NCBI RefSeq assembly: GCF_025263265.1 | Contig: NZ_CP079869.1 | Location: forward strand, 1,364,001 to 1,428,000 | Direction of reading: 5' to 3' | Origin: Mycobacterium sp. SMC-4 | GTDB lineage: Bacteria; Actinomycetota; Actinomycetes; Mycobacteriales; Mycobacteriaceae | DNA length: 64,000 nt | In this document: positions 20,034 to 28,965 of the stretch, piece after piece | How the letters are laid out: each line of letters begins with the position of its first letter | Position numbering within the stretch: the first letter of the stretch is position 1 | Translations under genes and position numbers: made by a program | The notes under the pieces: model-generated | The model's database searches: none | What the model was told of the DNA's origin: nothing | The model's input: only the letters and a program-made list of their open reading frames with translations

Positions 20034-20558
20034 TCACATCGCCATCCGGCGGCAAAGTTCGATCATCGGGCGTATCGCATCCGCGATCTGGGTGCCTACC
20101 GCGGCGAAGTAGTCGGGGTCGCGTCCGATTGGATCCGGCACGTCCATCACTTCACTCGTGTCCAACTGCGGCCGCAATGCGGCAAGGTCAGCCACGTCCC
20201 TTGGGTCGTAGTCTGCGATCAGCTGGGCAGCTTCGTTGAGCATAAAGGTCCTGTGGAGTTGTCGAGGTGCAAGTTCGAGGACGGCGTCGCGATGCGTTCG
20301 GGTCATAGTCACGATCAGGTCGGCTGCCGATGCGATCCGCGGCGTTAGTTGACGTGCGGAAAAGTTCGACGCATTGCCACCGAGGCTCTCCAAGACAATT
20401 GCGGCATCGGGATGGATTGGCTGCGAAATCACCGCTCGGGTGCCTGCACTGGATGCGACGAAATCCGGGATTGCGAGCTGCGTCGCGCTCATTTCGGCAA
20501 GCCGCTCGGCCGTCGGTGAGCGGCAGATGTTTCCCGTACATACAAAGAGGACGTGCAG
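20034..20558 (-). CDS. Low-molecular-weight protein tyrosine phosphatase, CTG start
   Basis: The open frame contains the full phosphatase P-loop CTGNICRS (Cys7, Arg13) only if translation starts upstream of the first ATG (20492). No ATG, GTG or TTG exists between the P-loop and the upstream in-frame TGA. A CTG at 20558 gives HVLFVCTGNICRSPTAERL and is preceded by AGGAG (20568-20564) at 5-base spacing, so I call a CTG start and 174 residues. A DVPDPIG acid loop completes the active site. It would dephosphorylate the Wzc-like kinase next door, the standard partner in such loci. Confidence 0.82.
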   Translation of the reverse strand: MHVLFVCTGNICRSPTAERLAEMSATQLAIPDFVASSAGTRAVISQPIHPDAAIVLESLGGNASNFSARQLTPRIASAADLIVTMTRTHRDAVLELAPRQLHRTFMLNEAAQLIADYDPRDVADLAALRPQLDTSEVMDVPDPIGRDPDYFAAVGTQIADAIRPMIELCRRMAM

Positions 20559-20676
20559 GTTGGCTCCTAGGTGTTGACGGTTTCACGACACTTGGGTGCG
20601 CCCAGCGTCCGCGGTCACTCTGTGCCGCCCGTGCGACGCACGGCGTAAATCGAGTTCGGACGTGACCGCCGCGATG

Positions 20677-21492
20677 TCACTCTAACGCTGCGACAACGTT
20701 GTTCGCTCTCTCCTCGGGTATGTAGAACGTATTTTTGTCACCGAGCTGGTCGATCTTCATCCGTCTGCCCTTGTAAGCAGCACGCCGGTAATCCTCTGCA
20801 AAAAGGACTTCCTCGTGGGGGTTGCCGGGCCCGTTCTCGAGCAAGAAAATCGGCCGATAATATCGGATGGTCTGAAGGCCACCCCGCAATACAGCGGTCT
20901 CAAATCCCTGGACATCAATCTTGACCAAGTCAGGCCGAGTTTCGACTTCGTCCCAAACTCGCACTTCGCAACGAACTTTTTCGATCTTCAAATGCCGGTC
21001 GTTGAAGCCGTATATACGGTCGGAATTCAGCCAATCGTGGGCTGAATCCCAGTCGAACGAAGCCAGTCCATCGAACATGAATCCACGGTAGTACGGGACG
21101 TAAAGGTCGAAATGGCCGTTCTCCGACCCGAGACCGAAGGGCTTGATTGTGACCTCTGGATCGTCGGCATATTCGCTGGCAAGCCACTGCGCAAAGACGG
21201 GGTTGGGCTCAAATGAAAAAATAGGAGCTGTTTTGTCATATAGCCTGAATGATGCGACGGTTTGGCCTCGATTCCCGCCGACGTCCAAAAATTGACGTCC
21301 GTGCCTAAGTGGGAGGTGTTCGAATGCCCGGTAACACGGGTCAGACGGCATATGCCCAACTTCACGCAGTTTTCGCTGCCCCCAAGCTTTTACGCCGAGT
21401 AGGGGTGCTGCATAGGTTTGGGCGGTTCTAAGTGCCTTCTTGAACCCCAAAGAATCCTCCCCGATTGCAATCAGGAACTTGTCATCGCCCAA
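20677..21492 (-). CDS. FkbM-family methyltransferase
   Basis: A 271-residue SAM-dependent methyltransferase. The Rossmann core starts with QFLDVGGNRGQTVASF (about residue 68), followed by FSFEPNPVFAQWL and the FkbM signature VKIDVQGFETAVLRGG near the C-terminus. FkbM enzymes O-methylate sugars or polyketides, so it probably methylates a sugar in the module A polymer or its precursor. It is transcribed away from the flippase gene, with the phosphatase gene downstream on the same strand after 118 bases. AT-rich codon use matches its neighbours. Confidence 0.88.
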   Translation of the reverse strand: MGDDKFLIAIGEDSLGFKKALRTAQTYAAPLLGVKAWGQRKLREVGHMPSDPCYRAFEHLPLRHGRQFLDVGGNRGQTVASFRLYDKTAPIFSFEPNPVFAQWLASEYADDPEVTIKPFGLGSENGHFDLYVPYYRGFMFDGLASFDWDSAHDWLNSDRIYGFNDRHLKIEKVRCEVRVWDEVETRPDLVKIDVQGFETAVLRGGLQTIRYYRPIFLLENGPGNPHEEVLFAEDYRRAAYKGRRMKIDQLGDKNTFYIPEERANNVVAALE

Positions 21493-21960
21493 CCTATCAC
21501 CATTCGATGCGCTCCAACACTGGCGATTGCGCCGAAGGCTTGTGAAAACTCACATATATTTCGTGACGCGTGGTTGGATCGACGGCCAACGAGGTAGTCG
21601 CGCCTATTGAGTGTCGCGTCCTGAAGGTGACTAAATGGGTCTGCTCACGCAGGGGGAGGTGGGAGAGGTTGTAGGTTCGCGTGGTGAAGCAGCCAAGCTG
21701 ACGCTATTACCATTGGTGCGCTATAGTGCGCCGGTGCCGGCGACCCAACAGACGAGGGCACTGATAGATGCGGCTTTGCATCGGTCCCAAAATCTATGCG
21801 TGTCGAAAGGGATGTGTCACGGGGCGGGCCAAAGTGGCTCGGGGCAAATCCATGTGCTCACGGCGGCGCAATATGGTGCACGTGGGATCGGAGCAATAAT
21901 TGCTTGTCCCCCATGTCAGAAGTTCAACTCTTGCAGAGTCGGGGCGTCGGGTATTTTGCA
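21493..21960. other. Intergenic region between divergent methyltransferase and flippase genes
   Basis: About 470 bases with no convincing gene. It must hold divergent promoters; the best candidate, reading toward the flippase, is listed at 21698-21727. Two open frames over it have unremarkable, Cys- and Ser-rich translations and no start signals, so I treat them as noise. The flippase frame itself is open back to 21796. Confidence 0.5.
21698..21727 (+). promoter_or_regulatory. Candidate promoter toward the flippase gene
   Basis: CTGACG (21698-21703), 18 bases, then TATAGT (21722-21727), a strong -10. A transcript would have a long leader (about 225 bases) if the flippase starts at 21961, or about 60 bases if it starts at 21796. 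Confidence 0.4.
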
Positions 21961-23184
21961 ATGAACCGTCGGGTCGTCGAGCTGGCTGCTGATCAGGCAG
22001 TTTCTAGTCTTACGACATTCGCCCTATCGATCTATGCCGCCCGAGAAGCGACGGTCGATGACTTCGGTGTGTTCGCAGTGGCGTATGCGCTGTTCTGGGC
22101 ACTGATGGGAACCACGCGAGCATTCGTCGGCGAAGTCAGTCTGATTATTGGTACTGAGAAGCTGGACGCCACCGGCCAGTGGCGGTCCTTCAGTGCCACG
22201 ACGTCTCTTGTTGCGGGTACCTTTTCGGCTGCTGTGTTGTTCCTTGGCTGCCTGCTCATCGGATCGCCGGATGCGCTTGCTATCGGTTGGACCTTCGCCG
22301 TGGCCGCGCCTATTGCGTTTCTCGGAGATGGTCTTCGCTACGTGGCTTTCACCGATGATGCGCCAGGCGACGCATTGAAGCTGGACGCGGTTTGGCTGGT
22401 TGGGGCGCTGCTCGGGCCACCGCTGATCGGCCTGACAGGGCTCCCGTCGATCCCAGCGGCGATTCTTGGCTGGGGCCTTGGTGCTGCTCTTGGCACTGGC
22501 CTTATGTTCAAATTACGGCCCTGCTGGAGGATGAGGCTGAAGGGGTGCCTGAGGTGGGTCGCCGATCGTCGGCTCGTGGGAATCCAATATGCAGCGGACT
22601 TCCTGGCCAACAACGGTATCGGTCAAGCAGTTACAGCACTAGTCCCGCTGGTCTCGAGTCTGGCCGTCGCGGGCGCACTCCGCGCCGGCGGCATCATCCA
22701 GGGGCCGCTAAACGTCGTGTACTCGGCGATGATGGTGTTCTTGATTCCACGTGCTCGCAGATCGCTTTCGCCGCATCGTCTCCTCCCATCGCCGGCCCCA
22801 TTCGTCATCGTTTGCCTAACCGGATTTTGCGGGCTTTATGCCGCCGCCGTGCTGCTCATGCCTGATAGTTGGGGCGAGTTTCTACTCGGGCCAAGCTGGC
22901 ATATGGGGCGGCTGGTATCCCCGTTGCTCATCGCAGCCTACGTCCTGGGTGGGATTGCGCAGATCTTGGTCCAGATAATGAGACTTCGTGACTCGGCCGG
23001 ATTGGTGGTACAGGTCAGAGTCTTTGTCGCAGTGCTGACGTCGGTTGGAGTCCTTACCGGCGCAGCCTTCTTCGGCGCGGTAGGTGCGGCGAGCGCATTT
23101 GCGCTGTCTGCATTGATTGCGATCGTTCCGTGGTGGGTTGCTCTTGTGCATTCACGCAGGAAGTTCGGAGGAGACTCTTCCTGA
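21961..23184 (+). CDS. Wzx-type polysaccharide flippase, module A
   Basis: A 407-residue integral membrane protein with about 12 hydrophobic helices spaced as in the MOP/PST flippases. It starts MNRRVVELAADQAVSSLTTF and has AAREATVDDFGVFAVAYALF, the usual flippase second-helix region. It would move the lipid-linked repeat unit across the membrane. ATG 21961 is chosen because it starts just before the first helix; ATG 21913 and the long open frame to 21796 add a Cys/Trp-rich segment that is not membrane-like. A 15-bp hairpin overlaps its stop. Confidence 0.8.
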   Translation: MNRRVVELAADQAVSSLTTFALSIYAAREATVDDFGVFAVAYALFWALMGTTRAFVGEVSLIIGTEKLDATGQWRSFSATTSLVAGTFSAAVLFLGCLLIGSPDALAIGWTFAVAAPIAFLGDGLRYVAFTDDAPGDALKLDAVWLVGALLGPPLIGLTGLPSIPAAILGWGLGAALGTGLMFKLRPCWRMRLKGCLRWVADRRLVGIQYAADFLANNGIGQAVTALVPLVSSLAVAGALRAGGIIQGPLNVVYSAMMVFLIPRARRSLSPHRLLPSPAPFVIVCLTGFCGLYAAAVLLMPDSWGEFLLGPSWHMGRLVSPLLIAAYVLGGIAQILVQIMRLRDSAGLVVQVRVFVAVLTSVGVLTGAAFFGAVGAASAFALSALIAIVPWWVALVHSRRKFGGDSS

Positions 23185-23214
23185 TCGCGACGGCGTGAAC
23201 GTCGCGATCAGGAA
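23178..23214 (+). terminator. Hairpin overlapping the flippase stop codon
   Basis: TTCCTGATCGCGACG pairs perfectly over 15 bp with CGTCGCGATCAGGAA around a 7-base loop; the flippase TGA (23182-23184) is inside the left arm. No T-run follows, so termination may be partial. Confidence 0.6.
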
Positions 23215-23307
23215 CTCCTACGGGCGGTAGCTAGTTGACCGCCGTTATTCAGACAGACCCTGGAATCGACCCAGCTGATGGTGCTATGCGTTGCTACTCT
23301 GTTATTC

Positions 23308-24213
23308 ATGCGAAATGACGGTCGGTATCCGCCGCCGGGTCTGGCTGGGAAAGCGCTTGCGATTATCCAGCTGAACGTGTTCAGCGTTTGGCTGAGCATT
23401 GTGAACCGATTCTCGCGCAGCCCCGTTGTCGGGTCTTGCGACGTCGATGTCTCGATAACGACTTACGGCGACCGAGTCAGCCGTGTTTACCAGACGCTCG
23501 AGACGATTGGACGGGGTTCAGCACTGCCGCGCAAGGTAATCCTTTGGCTCGAAGACCAGGATGTTGTCAATGATCCTCCGCCAGCACTGCGACGACTGAA
23601 GCGGCGCGGCCTCACGATCAGACACTGCGCTGGGTATGGGCCTCATACCAAATATTTCCCCTACGTAATGGAGGAGAGGCTCGAGCGACCGCTTGTAACT
23701 GCTGACGATGACGTGCTGTATCCCCGCGGATGGTTGGCAGATTTGGTAGCATCCCATCGCCCAAACGAGGTCACGGCCTATAGAGCTCGTGTGATGAACG
23801 AGGGTCCCTACATTTCGTGGGAGACGTGCACAAGCGCTGACCCATCCGAGAATCTGTTGGCCTTAGGAGTTTCGGGTGTCATCTATCCCACGAAGGTACT
23901 TGTCGCCCTGCGGGATCGCGGCGATGCATTCAGGCAGGTGTGCCCGCACGCTGATGACTTTTGGCTCCACTTTGCCGCAGTCGCCTCGGGCTTCCCCACT
24001 CGCCAGCGATCAGAAACAGCCGCTCGGTGGTGGCCGGTGCAGCCGCTCTTGGGCAGTACTGCGTGGTGGCGGATGCGGCCAAAGGAGCGAGGGCTTTGGA
24101 TCCAAAACCAGCTCAACGGAGGCAACGACGCGATAGCGGCTGCAACGGCGGATGCGTGGCTGGCGCCACGTGCGGGCGGGTCGCAGCTGGCCCCCCGTAG
24201 CTCGTCGCCCTAA
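23308..24213 (+). CDS. Glycosyltransferase, GT-A type
   Basis: A 301-residue protein with a GT-A look: VDVSITTYGDRVSRVYQTLETI at the nucleotide-sugar entry, LPRKVILWLED, and the metal-binding acidic motif VTADDDVLYPRGW in mid-protein. These match capsule-type transferases that read TTY...LETI and DDD. Linkage and sugar are not predictable. There is no membrane helix beyond a weak hydrophobic N-terminus. ATG 23308 (MRNDGRYPPP) is chosen over ATG 23278, which adds ten hydrophobic residues. The stop codon overlaps that of the convergent lyase gene. Confidence 0.75.
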   Translation: MRNDGRYPPPGLAGKALAIIQLNVFSVWLSIVNRFSRSPVVGSCDVDVSITTYGDRVSRVYQTLETIGRGSALPRKVILWLEDQDVVNDPPPALRRLKRRGLTIRHCAGYGPHTKYFPYVMEERLERPLVTADDDVLYPRGWLADLVASHRPNEVTAYRARVMNEGPYISWETCTSADPSENLLALGVSGVIYPTKVLVALRDRGDAFRQVCPHADDFWLHFAAVASGFPTRQRSETAARWWPVQPLLGSTAWWRMRPKERGLWIQNQLNGGNDAIAAATADAWLAPRAGGSQLAPRSSSP

Positions 24214-26372
24214 GTCGGCCCGGTCTCTCGCGTAGCGTCCTTCAAAAGAACCGCCGCCGCCGCGTCGATATCGACCTCAGCGCTGCGGTCACGACCATAC
24301 TCCGTCCACCCGACCGTGATGGTGCGTGCCGACAGTCTGACTGAAAGCGCATTAATCGCAATCTCATTCGCGGGTGAAATCAAGGTAGCCATGACGACTG
24401 GCAACTCGCCGGAGCAATGTGAGCTTATCCACCAAGCCGGTGAACGGCCCTCTTCCTGGTTGGACCACCATCCTCGATTAGTCTCTTCGCTACCTCGCTC
24501 TGCCATAATCCTCAAGGGCAAGGTGGCCGCATGGTGGAGTCGGGCTACTTGTGACCCGTCACGCAGGAGCAGGTGGCCGTCATCAGTCGGTACGGCGGTC
24601 AAGCTTGGATGAAGGGGCCAATTCTGTTCGCAGGAATGCTGGCCATTGCCGGTGATCAGATCGATAACCAGCTGTGTGTCTTCGTCTGGTGATGCGACAA
24701 GCCAACGCCGGTGCATTACGCTGCCGGGCAGCCGTGCGTATCCATCGTGTTGGGCATCGACGATGCCGGCGTCGAGATTTACCCCCAAAGTCTGGACGCG
24801 CGCATGCTGCAGCCACAGGTATGGCCCACCGATAACCGATTGATCTTGTTCATCAATACAAACCGTTGCGTGCGCGCGCGTCCCCCGCGCGACGCCGCGC
24901 CAGCCGGGATGCCCGTAGTAGCTCCCGGTCCCCGGGTCGGAGATGAGATCCTTGCCGTCGGCGGTCAAAGTCACCGCCAACGCATCGCTATGGCCATGCG
25001 CCGCAGTAGAGAGATAGCCCAGGGGCCCAATATCCATGGTGGCTCTGCAATTTCGACTACGCAGGACCACGAAACCCCCTTCGGGAGCGACGAAGCTGGA
25101 CCCGTATGCCGGTGCTTGTTCCCCAGAACCCTCGGTCGCAATAGACCAGGGGGTAGTGGCGGCTGCAAGTCCGAACCATAGTGAATCGACACTCTCGGAG
25201 CCAGCCGTGAATCCCGCGGGGGTGAAGCCCGAAGCGGCCATCATGCCAACGTGATCCTCTAGGTTGCGAGCGGGCTGAGCCCCGAACCGTAGCGCGAAGC
25301 CTTCGTCGTCGTCGCCAAAGCGCGGTGCTGGTTCGCCTTCGGTGATCAAGGCGGATAGGAACGAGGAGCTGCGGGCGACAGCCCGGACGAGAGTTGCGGG
25401 GGCCGATCCGTCGCGCTGGATCAGCAGCACTGTCACGAGATGCAGCAATTCGACCGTGAACATCTGATACGAGACTGATTGCTCGGCACCGACGCCGTCG
25501 GAGAGGACCTGCTTGGTGGCCTCGTCGGATAGAACCCCGACCGCTTGTCGCTCCCACCTTTTGGAGCCTCGCAGCTCGGGAAACATGATTGCGACAGTCG
25601 CGAGGCCTGCCATCTCACCTATGAGGTGGTTGTTTGCTGAACTGAAAAGGGATCGATCCACCCAGCACCGGCGTGCAGTCTGCGCCAAAACGCCGACGAT
25701 CCGGCCAAATCGTTCGACGGTCAGTTGAGGTGCATCACGCAACCCCTGTAGCGCGATGGAAATGGAGACCGCGCGCAAGCTGGCCTCGAATGACCCACAC
25801 CAGGCGACCCCTCGTCCGGGCGGGTTTTGGTCGATCCAGGTGTCCAAGTGTTCGAAAGCCGCCTGGCTGTAGCGGTCGTCCCCGGTGAACAGCCAAGCTT
25901 CTGCCAGCCACACAAGATGTTGCAGGCGATTGACCCGCCATATCCAGGCGATGTCGCCGGGGAGCGTCCGGTAGTTGATCCGGTTCGAAGGAAGGGTTGG
26001 GTAACGGATGTCGGTGGTCGGGTCGTGATTCCAGTCAATCGGGCGCCCCGCGGAGACCTGAGGGTATCCAGGAAACCAGAAGACGAAGTCAGCGGTGCGG
26101 TTCGCCGCATTCACCACCTCGGCGACAAGATCCTCATGCCGCTGCGAAATAAGTTGAGCTCGTTCACGATCCAGGAGTATCGGTCGATTACGGCAGTCGC
26201 GAAACGAAGCGAGTGCATCTGTCCAGTTGTGGTATCTGGACTCGAGGGCGCCGGTTGTGGAGGTGCGCGCCACGACCGGGATACGGTTTCGGGTCGTCTG
26301 CTTTAAACGCCATATCACTTCACGCGCCTGCATGACACGAAGTCGCCGATACAACCACCAGAGATCATGCAT
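24210..26372 (-). CDS. Heparinase II/III-family polysaccharide lyase
   Basis: A 720-residue protein with two parts: an N-terminal alpha-toroid (about residues 80-380), with FASANNHL-like SSANNHLIGEMAG (Asn247-Asn248-His249) and the Tyr region EQSVSYQMF (297-305), then the beta-sandwich Hepar_II_III domain, with STAAHGHSDALAVTL (HGHSD 459-463) and DPGTGSYYG. These are the landmarks of lyases that cleave uronic-acid polymers (heparin, alginate and others). No signal peptide is obvious. Beside an AlgD-like gene, it probably degrades or edits the module A polymer, like AlgL in alginate loci. The substrate is inferred. Confidence 0.87.
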   Translation of the reverse strand: MHDLWWLYRRLRVMQAREVIWRLKQTTRNRIPVVARTSTTGALESRYHNWTDALASFRDCRNRPILLDRERAQLISQRHEDLVAEVVNAANRTADFVFWFPGYPQVSAGRPIDWNHDPTTDIRYPTLPSNRINYRTLPGDIAWIWRVNRLQHLVWLAEAWLFTGDDRYSQAAFEHLDTWIDQNPPGRGVAWCGSFEASLRAVSISIALQGLRDAPQLTVERFGRIVGVLAQTARRCWVDRSLFSSANNHLIGEMAGLATVAIMFPELRGSKRWERQAVGVLSDEATKQVLSDGVGAEQSVSYQMFTVELLHLVTVLLIQRDGSAPATLVRAVARSSSFLSALITEGEPAPRFGDDDEGFALRFGAQPARNLEDHVGMMAASGFTPAGFTAGSESVDSLWFGLAAATTPWSIATEGSGEQAPAYGSSFVAPEGGFVVLRSRNCRATMDIGPLGYLSTAAHGHSDALAVTLTADGKDLISDPGTGSYYGHPGWRGVARGTRAHATVCIDEQDQSVIGGPYLWLQHARVQTLGVNLDAGIVDAQHDGYARLPGSVMHRRWLVASPDEDTQLVIDLITGNGQHSCEQNWPLHPSLTAVPTDDGHLLLRDGSQVARLHHAATLPLRIMAERGSEETNRGWWSNQEEGRSPAWWISSHCSGELPVVMATLISPANEIAINALSVRLSARTITVGWTEYGRDRSAEVDIDAAAAVLLKDATRETGPT

Positions 26373-26420
26373 TGGCCGGACCGCAGGCCGAAGTGCGAAT
26401 GGCGGTGATGGATCGGCTCC

Positions 26421-27266
26421 TCATGTCATGGATTCGAGGGTTTTCGCCGACACCTCGTGACCCCATTTGCGAGTAGCTCTCAGTAGCGGGCGGTAGAGGG
26501 CGCTCAGGTCCTTCGGGACGTCGCTGAAATTCTCGGCATAGTCGTCCCGAACAAAGAACGCGTTTGCGCCCTGAGCGCTGCAGGCCACCGGGAAATAGCC
26601 GAAACTTTCAAACAATGCGGCAAATGCGGAGAGCGAAGCACCAAAATAGTCACCCTCAGTCCAGGTGTGCTCGTCGTTGTAGTCCATCACCCATCGCGAA
26701 CCAACAGGAAAGCGCGCGTTGTACTCCGATATCCACACACGGGGTCGAAGGCCTGCATTCAGCAGTTCTTCCGTGAAGTGGAAGTCGTTGCCGTCCAAGT
26801 CGAGCGATACCACGTCCACGTCGGCCAGGGAGATCTCCGAAGATCGCTCCACGCGGGCCAGTGCGGTTTTGGCGAGGGCGACGATCGTCTCACGGAAGAT
26901 CCAGGCTCGCTCGAAGGCTAGTCGCCCGCCCGGACGGGGCTCGAAGATGAGCTCCTCACCGCTGATCCACGCTCCCGACCAGCCCAGAGACAGCAGTATC
27001 AAGGTGTTGCACTGCGAACCGTCACCGACCCCGAATTCAACGAAGACACCATTCGACGGTGAATCAATTCTCTTGAGAATCTGCTCCAGAATTCCGTCTT
27101 CATCCGCCTGCGACCAGTACCGCCGCGGGCTCGCCGTCAGTGGATTGTCGGAGCGATCGGTGAGCAACGTCCATGAATTGGTCGCCGAAAGCAGTCGAAG
27201 TTCCTCCAGCGTGCTCCAAGCCCTCCGAAGGCCGGATTTCACGCGCTGAGGTGTCACGCTAGCCAT
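26421..27266 (-). CDS. FkbM-like SAM methyltransferase
   Basis: A 281-residue protein with a class I methyltransferase motif I (GVFVEFGVGDGSQCNTLIL), an acidic strand VVSLDLDGNDFHFTEEL and VWISEYNARFPVG. These resemble the FkbM branch and related proteins of glycan loci, though less cleanly than the gene at 20677. The start ATG 27266 has AAGGGA 8 bases before it; the frame is open to 27335 through a Cys/Arg-rich stretch. It lies 48 bases upstream of the lyase on the same strand, so the two probably share a transcript. Sugar methylation is the likely role. Confidence 0.72.
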   Translation of the reverse strand: MASVTPQRVKSGLRRAWSTLEELRLLSATNSWTLLTDRSDNPLTASPRRYWSQADEDGILEQILKRIDSPSNGVFVEFGVGDGSQCNTLILLSLGWSGAWISGEELIFEPRPGGRLAFERAWIFRETIVALAKTALARVERSSEISLADVDVVSLDLDGNDFHFTEELLNAGLRPRVWISEYNARFPVGSRWVMDYNDEHTWTEGDYFGASLSAFAALFESFGYFPVACSAQGANAFFVRDDYAENFSDVPKDLSALYRPLLRATRKWGHEVSAKTLESMT

Positions 27267-27654
27267 GGTTATATCCCTTCGTCGCTGCCGTTTCCCCACC
27301 GCGCCGACACGGCTATCCATGCACAACCCGGACAACGGCGATAGCCACGATCTCTAGTGGCGGGCAAATTGTTCGCGCAACTGGAACGAGCAGTTCGCCC
27401 ACGTAACCGCCCCCGACGCCAATGACGCCTCCCCGATCGAGGAACACGCCCGGAATCCTATCGGACCATGCCTATCGCCGTCGCCACGGACTCGCAAGCA
27501 TTTGACGGGCTAACGGGGCACATCAAAGCCTCCCGACATGACCGGGGCGGTTCACCACGATCGAGTCGCCTCGCAAAGCCGCGGATGGGCATTGCATTCC
27601 CCAGAGACGCCGATTAGGTGGCTTCTCGTGGGTGCATCGTTGAGAATGGGCGGC
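27267..27654. other. Divergent intergenic region before the AlgD-like gene
   Basis: About 390 bases without a convincing gene between the methyltransferase (minus) and the dehydrogenase (plus). It should hold promoters for both. The only element I can point to is TTGCAT (27592-27597), 16 bases, TTAGGT (27614-27619) toward the dehydrogenase, a weak match. The dehydrogenase frame is open to 27538, but that part is not conserved. Confidence 0.4.
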
Positions 27655-28965
27655 ATGGATGTCAGTATCTTCGGGTTGGGTTACGTTGGCGCGGTTTCCG
27701 CGGCGTGTTTGGCATCAGACGGTCACAACATAACTGGGGTGGATCCCAACGAGACAAAGGTTGACCTGATCAACTCCGGTCAGACACCGATTATCGAAGC
27801 TGATATTGGGGACATGATCGCCACGGCGGTGCAGTTGGGCCATCTCGGCGCGACGACGGAGGTGCGCAAAGCCGTACTGACAAGCGATCTCTCACTGATA
27901 TGCGTCGGCACGCCCAGCCAGCTCAACGGCAACTTGGATCTGAGTTATGTCCGAAGGGTGTGTGAACAGATCGGAGAGGGTCTGCGAGAGAAGGACTCCT
28001 ATCATGTGGTGGTCGCACGTTCGACAATGCTGCCGGGCAGTATGCGCGGTGTCGTCATCCCGACGCTGGAGGCTGCGTCCGGTAAGAATGCGGGTATCGA
28101 TTTCGGTGTCTGCGTCAATCCCGAGTTCCTCCGCGAGGGCACCGCAGTGTGGGACTATTACAACCCCCCGAAGACGGTAGTGGGCGAGACCGACGAGCTG
28201 GCCGGAGAAACGTTAATCTCGCTCTACGGCGGGATCGATGCGCCTATGATCCGGACCTCGATCGAAGTCGCGGAAATGGTCAAGTATGCCGATAACACCT
28301 GGCACGCGGTGAAGGTGGCCTTCGCAAACGAGATAGGTGCAATTTCGAAAGCGGTGGGAATTGATGGCCGCCAAGTGATGGACATATTTTGTCAGGATAC
28401 GAAGCTCAACCTGTCTGCGTACTACATGAAGCCCGGTTTCGCTTTCGGCGGGTCATGCCTTCCGAAGGACGTGCGCGCGCTGACCTACAAGGCTCGTGCT
28501 CTGGATCTCGACGTACCGCTCTTAAATGCTGTTCTGCCGTCCAACCGGCGCCAGGTGGACCGTGCTATCAGCATGATCACGTCGCATGGCAAACGCAAGA
28601 TCGGTGTGCTCGGGTTTGCCTTCAAGGCCGGCACCGACGATCTGCGCGAATCGCCCATTGTAGATGTGATCGAGTACTTGATTGGAAAAGGCTACGACCT
28701 GCGCCTGTACGACGGTAATGTCAGCATGGCAGCACTCACGGGCGCGAACCGCGACTACATTCTTAACCACATTCCACACATCTCACGACTGATGGTGGAG
28801 AGTATTGATGATGTAATGGAGTTCGCCGAGACGATCGTAGTAGGAAACGGGGCTAGTGAATTTCGCGCGAAAGTCGCCAATGCCCGAACGGATCAGGTCG
28901 TGGTAGACCTTGTGCGCGTGGCCGACCACGTGAGTAACGATACCTACGATGGTATCTGTTGGTGA
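27655..28965 (+). CDS. algD: GDP-mannose 6-dehydrogenase, AlgD-like
   Basis: A 436-residue enzyme, the same length as Pseudomonas AlgD, and with the key residues at the same numbers: NAD loop FGLGYVG (6-12), Lys210 in EVAEMVKY, and catalytic Cys268 in GFAFGGSCLPKDV, preceded by CQDTKLNLSAYYMKP. The C-terminus ends DGICW, as in AlgD. UDP-glucose dehydrogenases lack the KLNLSxYYM block. The reaction is GDP-mannose plus 2 NAD+ to GDP-mannuronate, the committed step of alginate-type polymers. It is cytoplasmic. ATG 27655 was chosen by this match. It overlaps the next glycosyltransferase gene by 17 bases, so they form one transcription unit. Confidence 0.92.
   Translation: MDVSIFGLGYVGAVSAACLASDGHNITGVDPNETKVDLINSGQTPIIEADIGDMIATAVQLGHLGATTEVRKAVLTSDLSLICVGTPSQLNGNLDLSYVRRVCEQIGEGLREKDSYHVVVARSTMLPGSMRGVVIPTLEAASGKNAGIDFGVCVNPEFLREGTAVWDYYNPPKTVVGETDELAGETLISLYGGIDAPMIRTSIEVAEMVKYADNTWHAVKVAFANEIGAISKAVGIDGRQVMDIFCQDTKLNLSAYYMKPGFAFGGSCLPKDVRALTYKARALDLDVPLLNAVLPSNRRQVDRAISMITSHGKRKIGVLGFAFKAGTDDLRESPIVDVIEYLIGKGYDLRLYDGNVSMAALTGANRDYILNHIPHISRLMVESIDDVMEFAETIVVGNGASEFRAKVANARTDQVVVDLVRVADHVSNDTYDGICW

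Noticed and set aside
21635..21964. 109-codon plus frame before the flippase gene
   Set aside because: Unremarkable composition, overlaps the flippase frame, and sits where promoters are expected.
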